Part shown: in pieces, positions 56,215-64,000 of the stretch
Layout: each line of letters starts with the position of its first letter
Numbering within the stretch: the first letter of the stretch is position 1
Assembly (NCBI GenBank): GCA_020161455.1
Contig: JAIUNZ010000007.1
Coordinates: forward strand, 108,527-172,526
Direction of reading: 5' to 3'
DNA from: Bacteroidota bacterium
Lineage (GTDB): Bacteria; Bacteroidota; Bacteroidia; Flavobacteriales; Flavobacteriaceae
DNA: 64,000 bases
Position numbers and translations under genes: made by a program
Notes under the pieces: generated by a model
The model's database searches: none
What the model saw: the letters and a program-made list of their open reading frames with translations, nothing else
Told to the model about the DNA's origin: nothing

Positions 56215-56607
56215 TTAGATACTCATTGTTTTTTCGTTTTGAAATATTATTGTTAGCAAAACAGTAATTAGTAAAAAGCTAAATTCCATTCCGTTTCTAC
56301 CTGCTCCAACAACGAACCAACCTTCTTGAAAATGTACCGTTACAATTCCTGACATTAAAATTAAAATATTAATGATACAAGAAATCCTTGTGTATTTGTT
56401 TGTTAGTAGAAGAATAGAAGTTATAATTTGGCTTATAATGACTGTCCAAGCTATAGCTACACCAAAAGGGGAAAAACCAATTTCATCTAAAAATAGATGT
56501 CCAAAGTTGTTCACGTCATTACCAGTAAATATACCGTGTAAACTATGAGATAGAAAAATAATTGCTACTGCAATTCGTAAAATAAAATTGTTGTTTAGAA
56601 CTTTCAT
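56215..56607 (-). CDS. DoxX-family membrane protein
   Basis: A 130-residue protein with four predicted helices. The family features are IAVAIIFLSHSLHGIF at the start, FGVAIAWTVIISQIITSILLL, and the end HFQEGWFVVGAGRNGMEFSF (the GRNGxEF block is common in Bacteroidetes DoxX proteins). Some homologues act in thiosulfate or thiol redox at the membrane, but the role here is unknown. It is the first gene of the DoxX / membrane protein / cupin cluster. Confidence 0.85.
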   Translation of the reverse strand: MKVLNNNFILRIAVAIIFLSHSLHGIFTGNDVNNFGHLFLDEIGFSPFGVAIAWTVIISQIITSILLLTNKYTRISCIINILILMSGIVTVHFQEGWFVVGAGRNGMEFSFLLITVLLTIIFQNEKTMSI

Positions 56608-56719
56608 TGTTTTTTTAATTAAAATCAGTTTAGTTTTCGTGATTTTCTTTCAGTTTCTTTTTAAAAAGTCTAATATTTTTGTTGTGAATCTTCATTAAAA
56701 TATTTGAAAAAATATTTCG

Positions 56720-58402
56720 TTATTCTTTAGGTTTCCAAATAGGAATCTTTATATAACTTTTATTGTACCATTTTATTTGTAGTGGTTCTTTAGCATCTTT
56801 AATAGTTTCTTCCGATACTGGTTTTCCAGAGCCATAATTGATAATTTCAAATGGGTGCTTATTGATATTTAGTAAAATAACAAGACGACTTCCTTTGCTA
56901 ATTTTTTTACTTATAAACCGTGTATTATTAAATGGAATGCTCTCTTTTTTATTAGGTTTGAGAAGTTGTCTTTTAGAATTGTCTTTTGCATAACTTGCTC
57001 TTCCAACATAACGAGTTAAGTAAAAATATTTTCCATCAGGGGTTTGTTCATATAAAGCCAATGAGACATCCATATCCTTTTTATTAATAGTTGCAAACAA
57101 GTTGCCAGTGAATGAACCATTAATTGAAAAGTCACTAATAAAAGGTTCTGTTTTGAAGATTAAACCATTACTTGCATCAAGTGTATCAAAAATAATTTCA
57201 GGTGTGTAATAATTATTTTGACTTTCTCTATCTTTAAAATCTACTGCTTGTCTTTCAAATGCTTTCTTTTCAGGTTTTTTATTAACTAATATTTTATGGT
57301 TTAAATAAAAAGTTAACGTATCATTATTTATCGTTTGAAATGATGGAGCGTGTTTCCACTCATTTGTTCCCATTACTTGATAATTTACTTTGTCTTTCAG
57401 TATTTCAGGTTTTGGTTTGTCTTTTAAAATATAATCTAACCATTGAAAAGCCAATTCTCTCATGCTGATATTAGCAACAGGATCAATTTCATAACCCATT
57501 AGATTTTTTTGAGGTTTGCTTTGACCACCCCAATGATCATAGGGTCCAATTACAAAATAATGATTAGCATTTTTGTTGTATTTATTGTGTAGTTTAAAGT
57601 ATTGTATAGCACCAATTTGAGAGCCATCATAATAGCCAGTAGTAGTAAGAATAGGAATATTTATTCTTGCATATTCTTGAGGTGTAGGAGTCATTGATTG
57701 CCAATAGGAGTCATAATCTGGATGTTGTAACCACTTTTGAAAAATAGGATTGGGCTGATTTCCTAAACTATCTAAACTTCTAAATGAAGCTCCATTATTA
57801 AACCATTCAAAAACTAAACCTCTATCGTACGGTTTATTTTTGTAGATATTGTCGTTTGCCCAACCTAAAATATTACCATAAGGAACATTGTTTTCCATTG
57901 GGGCATCAAAACCTGGCATGACTGCTACTTGAGGCACAATAGTTTTTAAAGCAGGATGAATGTTTTTTACCATTGCCCATTGCGAATAGCCAGAATAACT
58001 GCCTCCATACATACCTACTTTTCCATTACACCAAGTTTGTTTACTAATCCAGTCGATAATATCATAAACATCCGTTCCTTCGTGTTCATAAGGTGCATAT
58101 TCTTTTAAGTTGGTGCGAATACCACGTGCATAAGCAACAATTCCTATATAATCTCTATCTGCTGAAAGCTTGGCAAAAAAATCGTCAGTTTTGCCTTGAT
58201 AATAAGTGGTGTAGAAGAGAACAACTGGTAAAGGTTTTAAATTTGTTTTTTTTTGTACAATTGTTGCTGAAATAGCAATACCACTTCTTGTTGGTATTGA
58301 AACACTATCTTGAATTGTGTAATTTGTATCAATAGCTGTTTGTTGTCCATATGTAGCTGTTACTGAACAAAAAAAACAAATTGTGTAAATTAAATATCTC
58401 AT
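56720..58402 (-). CDS. Exported CocE/NonD-family (S15-like) hydrolase
   Basis: A hydrolase of about 560 residues. I start at ATG 58402, giving a clear signal peptide (MRYLIYTICFFCSVTATYGQ); an upstream in-frame ATG at 58486 would bury it. The alpha/beta hydrolase core has the nucleophile elbow GGSYSGYSQW (Ser135) and RGIRTN near 94. The C-terminal third is the jelly-roll domain of the X-Pro dipeptidyl peptidase / CocE family. It acts in the periplasm or outside on an ester or peptide; the substrate is unknown. Confidence 0.88.
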   Translation of the reverse strand: MRYLIYTICFFCSVTATYGQQTAIDTNYTIQDSVSIPTRSGIAISATIVQKKTNLKPLPVVLFYTTYYQGKTDDFFAKLSADRDYIGIVAYARGIRTNLKEYAPYEHEGTDVYDIIDWISKQTWCNGKVGMYGGSYSGYSQWAMVKNIHPALKTIVPQVAVMPGFDAPMENNVPYGNILGWANDNIYKNKPYDRGLVFEWFNNGASFRSLDSLGNQPNPIFQKWLQHPDYDSYWQSMTPTPQEYARINIPILTTTGYYDGSQIGAIQYFKLHNKYNKNANHYFVIGPYDHWGGQSKPQKNLMGYEIDPVANISMRELAFQWLDYILKDKPKPEILKDKVNYQVMGTNEWKHAPSFQTINNDTLTFYLNHKILVNKKPEKKAFERQAVDFKDRESQNNYYTPEIIFDTLDASNGLIFKTEPFISDFSINGSFTGNLFATINKKDMDVSLALYEQTPDGKYFYLTRYVGRASYAKDNSKRQLLKPNKKESIPFNNTRFISKKISKGSRLVILLNINKHPFEIINYGSGKPVSEETIKDAKEPLQIKWYNKSYIKIPIWKPKE

Positions 58403-58562
58403 ATCTTTAGTTTTTAAACATTTTATATTATTAAGCTTACCATTTGAAATTACATCCAACTTTGATACTTTCTTATGTACTGGCATAATTAAGATTGTTT
58501 TTAATTGTTTTCAAGCTATAAAAAATAGATATTCCACATATTATTATAGTTCGATTTTAAAT

Positions 58563-59099
58563 TTATTTTATGAAATCTGATTTTAGCATTGAATACAAAT
58601 TCAAATCAATGAATTGATCGTAAAGCAATTCTCCTTGACGAAGAATTCCTTCTTTTTTAAAATTCAATTTTTCTGGAATGGACTGACTTTTAAAATTTTC
58701 AGTTCCACATTTTATTTCAACACGATTCAATTGTAATTTTGAAAAACAAAAGTCAATTATTACTTGACAAGATTTTGTTATAATGCCCTTTCTTTGTGAA
58801 TCTTCAGCAAGCCAATAACCAATTTCTCCAATTTTATTTTGGAGGTCTATTTTGTAAATACCAATTCTACCAATTACTTTTTCATAGTGTATAATAACAA
58901 AAGCATATTCAATTCCTTCTTTGTTTTTTTGCATAGTACTTTTTACAAAGGTTTCTGCAAATTCAACAGTTTCTATTTTATCTACAAATGATAACCACTC
59001 TCTTAAATGCGTTCTGTTAGTATCAATTAATTCGAAAATTGGCTGAATATGATTATCATCAATCAACTCAAGGCACGTGTTGCTGTCTACTTTTATCAT
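58563..59099 (-). CDS. GNAT N-acetyltransferase, RimJ/RimL type
   Basis: A 178-residue acetyl-CoA-dependent N-acetyltransferase. Motif A is GEIGYWLAEDSQRKGIITKS (about 91-110), with the QxxG-type pyrophosphate loop in slightly modified form. This is followed by LQLNRVEIKCGTENFKSQSIP. Family members acetylate ribosomal-protein N-termini or small amines; specificity is unknown. It is not the parent of the two GNAT fragments at 46.5 and 47.2 kb, whose corresponding region differs strongly. The T9SS gene is five bases upstream. Confidence 0.88.
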   Translation of the reverse strand: MIKVDSNTCLELIDDNHIQPIFELIDTNRTHLREWLSFVDKIETVEFAETFVKSTMQKNKEGIEYAFVIIHYEKVIGRIGIYKIDLQNKIGEIGYWLAEDSQRKGIITKSCQVIIDFCFSKLQLNRVEIKCGTENFKSQSIPEKLNFKKEGILRQGELLYDQFIDLNLYSMLKSDFIK

Positions 59100-59104
59100 T
59101 AATA

Positions 59105-61981
59105 TTATCTTTTTAGTGTAAAGTGTCCTTTATATTTCTCACCATTTCCTCTTGTCACTATAAACCAATAGTCATCGGAAAATTGTTCTTTACCATTAAA
59201 CTTTCCATCCCATCCATCAGAATTACTCGATAAAGTTGTTATAAATGTTCCATAGCGATCAAATATTTTGATCTTTAAATTTGGTTCGTTATGAGAAAAG
59301 TTTATTTTCCAAAAATCATTATATCCATCACCATTGGGTGTAAAGAATTTAGGATATGATAACACGTATGTATTACCTTGGGTTATGCCACAACCTTTTT
59401 TATCCCTTACATAAACCACATATTCGCCTGCAACTATATTATTAAATGTATTTGAGTCTTGAAAAATAATTCCATCCAACGAGTACTCATATTCACCAAT
59501 TCCAGATACAATAATCTCGATACTATTGTCGTCGGAAAAATCAATGGTTCGAATAGAATTAATTAATGCTTTATTGGAAAGTTCAACAGTGAAATTTTTT
59601 GTGGTTTCACAAAGAATGCTGTTTTCTTCGTTTGTTACTGTAACAGAATACTCAGCTGGTTGACTGAAGTTAGCAAATTGGGTAGTATATCCATTTGACC
59701 AATTGTAAAAACTGTAGCTTTCAGCTAATGTTATTGTTAAATTATCAAATTCACATAATGTATATTTTGGAAGTAGAGAAACTTCGGGTTTAGGTTCAAC
59801 AATTAAATTAATTGTTGAAATTTTATAGCATGATTCATAAATTGAATTATACGTTTTAGCAAAAATAAGTTGGGGATTTGTATCGTTTGCATAGTTAAAA
59901 TTCAACTGATTTGTACTATTAATTGCATCTAAATAAGAAGGGAAGAACATGACATTAAAATCAGTTGTGCTTTGATGGTTTAAAATTTCATTTTTTTTAA
60001 TAGTCAAATCAAATTGAGTTTTTCCATCATTTGGAAATTGGTCTTCACAGAGTTTGAAATCAGTTGATAAATAATCATTTGGTTCTTTAATTATTTTTAT
60101 TTTAAAGGACCCAATAGTAAAACAACTTATGTTTTGAATGTTTTCAACTCTAACATAAATAATTTCTTCCGCTGATATAGTTGTGTAATTATTTGAAATT
60201 GAATTTATATTGTTTAACGCATCGGTTTCAGTTGTATAATAAATAAAATTATAATGGTTGGTATCATCCTGAATTAATAAGTTGTTAATCTCATTAAGGT
60301 TAAAATTTTCTGTCACATCATAAGGATATGGAGTGCATTTAATTAATTCGAGATTTGGATTTATAATAGGATTTTTGAATTTAGTAATTTTAAAACTGGT
60401 TATGTCATAACAATTATTATTAATAGAATAGACTTTTGCATAAAAAAGATTGTCTCCAATTGTTAATACTGGATTTATAATTAAATTAGCATTATTAGTC
60501 GCATCAAGAAATGTTGTGAAATAGGTTACCTTAAATTCAATAGGCGATTGGTTTCCAATGATGCTACTGTCATTTTGTGACAAATCATAATAATCATCAT
60601 TGTTATCACAAATGGTATAATCAGTTATCGAATGCGCAATTGGGTTTTCTGAAATTACTACTTCTATTGTTTTTGTATGGTTTTCACATTGAGAAGTATA
60701 ATTTACCGTTACAGCATATGTACCAATTGTGGTATAAACATGTTGTGGATTAATTTCAGAAGAAATAAATCCATCACCAAAATCCCAAGAAGCAGATATA
60801 ATTGGATTATTTCCAGAGAATGAAAAATGTGTAATATTATTTAAGCATTTTCCTTTTATATTGATGTTTACATCAAAAATAGATTGAATAGATTGTGGTA
60901 ATCCAACCCTGCATTTACCTGTTAGAGTTACTTGATTGTATTGAAAATCACAGTTCAAACCCAAATTTTCCGGACTATTGATAACACTTAAAGCGTCTAT
61001 TTCTGTAATAAAATTTATTACAGCACAATAAATTTTATTGTCTGAGGCTAATTGTAAAGACCCCAAAAGCACATCATCAAGTTCAGCTATATTTGTTTCT
61101 GAAAAGGGTATGTTATTCGATAATAAATCATATTGAAGTATTCTATTAGGGGTAGAAGTCTTTCCTGCGGTTATATATAATTTTGTGCTACATGGTGAAA
61201 ATTCCGCGCCGTAACAGTAATAATCATTTACTGTATTTATAGTAATTGTATTGCTAAGCGTACCAGTTATATTGTTGAAATCAAATAACTGAGTATTAGT
61301 ATATGCATTTACACATACAACTTTAGCTCCATTAGGGGAAAATTTTAATTGCCCTTGGGTTTTATATATATTATAAATTATGGAAATACCAATCGAAGAT
61401 ATTACTGGATTAATGTTAACACCATTTGAATCTACACTATAAGCCACAAAATGATTACTTCCAAATTTGTGAGTTAACACCCAATATCCATTGTTAGTGC
61501 CATTTTTAACAACACTTATTTTTTCGCAAACTGGAGTTATTAATAATTCATTTTTTAAATTTGTGACATCTCCTAGTCCATTATTTAATGACATATCCAC
61601 CTCATTATATCTCAAGCCATTATTACCTCCTGAATCTGCTGTTGTAAAAATATAATAAATTGAATTTGAATTAGGTTTTGGGACAATAATTGATGATTGA
61701 GTACTTGATGAACTACCTAATAAATTTTGTCCATTTGACATAACCTCATGATTTTTATTCCACACGCTAATTCCATCAGTGTAAAATAATAATTCACCCA
61801 TACTATTGCTCATAGTAGCACAACCTTCAATAGTTTGTAACTGACCATCATTTAAATTAATTGGAGAGCCACTATTAAAATCAAGCCCAGCATTAAGACC
61901 AAAGTACCAAATATTTGCTTCTCCTTGAGCAAGAGTACTAAGATGATAGAAAAAGAATAATAGAAAAATTGTTTTTTTCAT
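59105..61981 (-). CDS. Secreted protein with PKD domain and T9SS type B sorting domain
   Basis: A 958-residue secreted protein with signal peptide MKKTIFLLFFFYHLSTLAQ. The N-terminal 370 residues form a beta-propeller-like region beginning ANIWYFGLNAGLDFNSGSP. A PKD domain follows near 395-445 (ASWDFGDGFISSEINPQHVY). Several Ig-like repeats follow. The C-terminus (YPKFFTPNGDGYNDFW and WDGKFNGKEQFSDDYWF) is the gliding-motility-associated type B sorting domain, which directs export by the type IX secretion system. The likely location is the cell surface or medium. Confidence 0.93.
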   Translation of the reverse strand: MKKTIFLLFFFYHLSTLAQGEANIWYFGLNAGLDFNSGSPINLNDGQLQTIEGCATMSNSMGELLFYTDGISVWNKNHEVMSNGQNLLGSSSSTQSSIIVPKPNSNSIYYIFTTADSGGNNGLRYNEVDMSLNNGLGDVTNLKNELLITPVCEKISVVKNGTNNGYWVLTHKFGSNHFVAYSVDSNGVNINPVISSIGISIIYNIYKTQGQLKFSPNGAKVVCVNAYTNTQLFDFNNITGTLSNTITINTVNDYYCYGAEFSPCSTKLYITAGKTSTPNRILQYDLLSNNIPFSETNIAELDDVLLGSLQLASDNKIYCAVINFITEIDALSVINSPENLGLNCDFQYNQVTLTGKCRVGLPQSIQSIFDVNINIKGKCLNNITHFSFSGNNPIISASWDFGDGFISSEINPQHVYTTIGTYAVTVNYTSQCENHTKTIEVVISENPIAHSITDYTICDNNDDYYDLSQNDSSIIGNQSPIEFKVTYFTTFLDATNNANLIINPVLTIGDNLFYAKVYSINNNCYDITSFKITKFKNPIINPNLELIKCTPYPYDVTENFNLNEINNLLIQDDTNHYNFIYYTTETDALNNINSISNNYTTISAEEIIYVRVENIQNISCFTIGSFKIKIIKEPNDYLSTDFKLCEDQFPNDGKTQFDLTIKKNEILNHQSTTDFNVMFFPSYLDAINSTNQLNFNYANDTNPQLIFAKTYNSIYESCYKISTINLIVEPKPEVSLLPKYTLCEFDNLTITLAESYSFYNWSNGYTTQFANFSQPAEYSVTVTNEENSILCETTKNFTVELSNKALINSIRTIDFSDDNSIEIIVSGIGEYEYSLDGIIFQDSNTFNNIVAGEYVVYVRDKKGCGITQGNTYVLSYPKFFTPNGDGYNDFWKINFSHNEPNLKIKIFDRYGTFITTLSSNSDGWDGKFNGKEQFSDDYWFIVTRGNGEKYKGHFTLKR

Positions 61982-62009
61982 TATTTACAAAATTAAATTC
62001 TGCTTCAAG

Positions 62010-62906
62010 TTATTTTTTTAGGTGGTTTACATAGTTGCTTTGAAAATTGTAAAAACTATCTAGAAAACTCTTTACATCTTCAATATGTGGCCAGTGCCCA
62101 ATAAATCTATTTTGTATATAGATTTTTGGTTTTGGAATTAATTCGTCATATCTTTTTACCATATGTTCTCCAGAATTTGGATCAAATGGACCACAGATAT
62201 AACACATTGGAATTGATGTTTCTTGCATTGATTTGACCCAACGATTGAGAAACTTGTATTTTTCAAAAACCAATCTCCCTATTCGATATGTTATTTCTTT
62301 TCCATCATTGTAGTTTATTATTTCCCATTGTAATTCTAGAAAGTCTTCAGATGGTTTTGTAAATGGCCCAAAAACTGATTTTACAGAATTATTGACCATT
62401 TTTTTGGTTAACAGTTTACTGATAGTTTTACCAATAATAGTTGGAGAATTCGAGAGTATCTTTTGAATAAACCTTGGTTTATAGGCATCTATAAACAAGC
62501 TACCGTTTACAAAAGCGGATGATTGAATTTTAAAAGTATTTTTATTTTCATCTTCTCTTGCTATAAGTTCTTGTGCAATACTAACTCCTAAATCATGTGA
62601 TAAGATATGAGTTTCATATATTTTTAATTCTTTTAAAAGAGCATTCACGATTTCACAGTACTCTTCAAAACTGTATTTGTGATTTTTAGGTTTATCTGAA
62701 AAACCCATACCTAGAAAATCAAAAACAGTCACTTTGTAGGATATAGAAAGTTCTGTTATTGCCTCTTTCCACTCAAAGCTATTAAAAGGATATCCATGTA
62801 GTATTAATAAATTAAGACCATCACCTTTTTGAAGGTAAAAGATGTTATTTTTATTATAATTAAAGTAATTGCCTTCCAATTTCCATTTTAAAACATCTTG
62901 ATTCAT
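62010..62906 (-). CDS. Alpha/beta hydrolase with Asp nucleophile
   Basis: A 298-residue soluble hydrolase. The oxyanion-hole motif is LHGYPF (36-41). The nucleophile elbow is LSHDLGVSI, so the nucleophile is Asp105, as in haloalkane dehalogenases and epoxide hydrolases, not Ser. The general-base histidine is probably in FIGHWPHIED near the C-terminus. No signal peptide is present. It lies between two T9SS genes and shares no obvious function with them. The substrate cannot be assigned. Confidence 0.85.
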   Translation of the reverse strand: MNQDVLKWKLEGNYFNYNKNNIFYLQKGDGLNLLILHGYPFNSFEWKEAITELSISYKVTVFDFLGMGFSDKPKNHKYSFEEYCEIVNALLKELKIYETHILSHDLGVSIAQELIAREDENKNTFKIQSSAFVNGSLFIDAYKPRFIQKILSNSPTIIGKTISKLLTKKMVNNSVKSVFGPFTKPSEDFLELQWEIINYNDGKEITYRIGRLVFEKYKFLNRWVKSMQETSIPMCYICGPFDPNSGEHMVKRYDELIPKPKIYIQNRFIGHWPHIEDVKSFLDSFYNFQSNYVNHLKK

Positions 62907-62920
62907 AATCGAAGGTTAAA

Positions 62921-64000
62921 TTATTTCTTAATTATTTTTATAACCTTGAACTTGTCATGGGAGTTCAGTCTAATATAATATTCTCCGGACGCTAATTTTG
63001 ACATATCAATCTGAAAATTATTGCTGTATATTTTTTTGGTTTCTATGCTTTGTCCTAATGAATTCAGTATTTCATAAGAGTTTATAATCTCATTGTCTGA
63101 AATAATGTTAAGCTGTTTTTCAACGGGATTAGGATGGTATACTAAACTTAATTTATTAAATGATTCTGTTTTTAAACAGGGTCCAAATGCGGTTACCGGA
63201 ATTCTTGATATACTTTCACATCCATTTATTGTCTGACTTGCATAATAGATTTCTCCAGGAACAAGGATTGTAGTTATTGGTAAAACGTCATTGCTATTAC
63301 TAGAAGAATACCACAATATATCCGTTCCATTAACTAATAAATCCTGCAATGTTCCAGTTATACAAGCGTCTTGAATTGCTGCCGCTGTTGGACTTGGAGT
63401 TTCATTAACGGAGATCGTTAAGGTAGTTGTTGTAGCACATTGACCCGTTGTAGGGGTAAAGGTATAGTTTGTCGTTTGTGTATTATCTAAAGCTGGTGAC
63501 CAAGTTCCTGTAATGGAATTATTAGAGGTGGTTGGTAAAGCCGATAACGTAGCACCTGCGCAAATAGGGCTTACAGCAGTAAACGTTGGCGTTATATTAG
63601 GATTCACTGTAATTGTTAGTGTTGTGCTTGTAGCGCACTGACCGACAGCAGGCGTAAAAGAATACGTGGTAGTTTGTGTATTATCTAAAGCTGGTGACCA
63701 AGTTCCTGTAATGGAATTATTAGAAGTGGTTGGTAAAGCCGATAACGTAGCACCTGCGCAAATAGGGCTTACAGCAGTAAACGTTGGCGTTATATTAGGA
63801 TTCACTGTAATTGTTAGTGTTGTGCTTGTAGCGCACTGACCGACAGCAGGCGTAAAAGAATACGTGGTAGTTTGTGTATTATCTAAAGCTGGTGACCAAG
63901 TTCCTGTAATGGAATTATTAGAAGTGGTTGGTAAAGCCGATAACGTAGCACCTGAACAGATTGGATTTACAGCAGTAAATGTTGGCGTTATATTAGGATT
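62921..64000 (-). CDS. T9SS type A sorted repeat protein, N-terminal part outside window
   Basis: The reading frame is open from the right edge to the stop at 62921, so at least 360 C-terminal residues are visible and the start lies beyond 64000. Most of the visible upstream part consists of 66-residue Ig-like repeats (NPNITPTFTAV, SALPTTSNNSITGTWSPAL, QCAT). The C-terminus (LVYHPNPVEKQLNIIS, EYYIRLNSHDKFKVIKIIKK) is the T9SS type A sorting domain, which anchors the protein to the surface. Likely an adhesin or cell-surface repeat protein. Confidence 0.9.
   Translation of the reverse strand, partial: NPNITPTFTAVNPICSGATLSALPTTSNNSITGTWSPALDNTQTTTYSFTPAVGQCATSTTLTITVNPNITPTFTAVSPICAGATLSALPTTSNNSITGTWSPALDNTQTTTYSFTPAVGQCATSTTLTITVNPNITPTFTAVSPICAGATLSALPTTSNNSITGTWSPALDNTQTTNYTFTPTTGQCATTTTLTISVNETPSPTAAAIQDACITGTLQDLLVNGTDILWYSSSNSNDVLPITTILVPGEIYYASQTINGCESISRIPVTAFGPCLKTESFNKLSLVYHPNPVEKQLNIISDNEIINSYEILNSLGQSIETKKIYSNNFQIDMSKLASGEYYIRLNSHDKFKVIKIIKK
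63407..64000 (-). repeat. 198-bp coding tandem repeats
   Basis: Three in-frame units of 198 bp (66 codons) lie at 63803-64000, 63605-63802 and 63407-63604, and the array runs off the window. Much of the sequence is identical between units (for example around 63739 and 63937), which points to recent duplication or gene conversion. The unit nearest the C-terminus is more diverged at its 3' end. Confidence 0.9.

Noticed and set aside
58403-58486. Longer start of the CocE-type hydrolase at 58486
   Set aside because: It would place a clear signal peptide internally.
59541-59555. TTCGAAT as a second attachment site matching the tRNA 3' end
   Set aside because: Only about eight bases match, within a coding sequence; chance is likely.

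Overview
The window is a low-GC, gene-dense stretch of chromosome from a Flavobacterium-like member of the Bacteroidetes (family Flavobacteriaceae). Supporting signs: promoters of the TTG / TAnnTTTG type, no Shine-Dalgarno pattern before most starts, AT-rich intergenic repeats, two secreted proteins with type IX secretion (T9SS) sorting domains, a shortened NuoG, and a CTnDOT-like integrase. The species cannot be named from the sequence alone.

Left part (1-36 kb) is mostly core genome. It begins inside serS, followed by an exported TPR protein, a DUF4286 protein, rsmA and mgtE. A bidirectional terminator separates these from a complete 14-gene complex I operon on the minus strand (nuoA at 18.7 kb to nuoN at 5.7 kb), preceded by a recognisable promoter. 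Upstream lie a cold-shock gene and aspS, then an exported TlpA-like thioredoxin and a MORN/YwqK-type protein. At 22.6-29.3 kb is a tetR-tolC-adaptor-RND permease efflux operon with a candidate TetR operator. A polyprenyl diphosphate synthase, a small conserved-looking protein and an outer-membrane barrel follow. Next are sucA and sucB, the E1 and E2 subunits of 2-oxoglutarate dehydrogenase, separated by an inserted DUF4160-DUF2442 pair.

Middle part (36-45 kb) mixes accessory and core material. It holds a lipoprotein, a 168-bp tandem duplication of an intergenic element, a hypothetical protein, and a ten-unit array of 21-bp repeats. A DUF5677-DUF2971 two-gene cassette, possibly defence-related, follows. 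After that come a Tet-type MFS exporter overlapping a retropepsin-like protease tail to tail, tatD, an acyltransferase, type I asparaginase and tRNA-Ser(GGA).

Right part (45-64 kb) is accessory. A tyrosine recombinase lies just downstream of tRNA-Ser. The next 1.7 kb is a gene graveyard: two decayed copies of one GNAT C-terminus and a frameshifted exported-protease-like N-terminus around an intact NTF2-like gene. Beyond it are lipoproteins, an ABC-2 permease fused to an M1 peptidase with its ATPase, and a cupin / haem-b-like membrane protein / DoxX cluster containing two small exported ORFs broken by in-frame stops. The window ends with a CocE-type hydrolase, a GNAT enzyme, a T9SS type B protein, an alpha/beta hydrolase with an Asp nucleophile, and the 3' part of a repeat-rich T9SS type A protein that runs off the right edge. 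No rRNA, CRISPR array or intact insertion sequence was seen.
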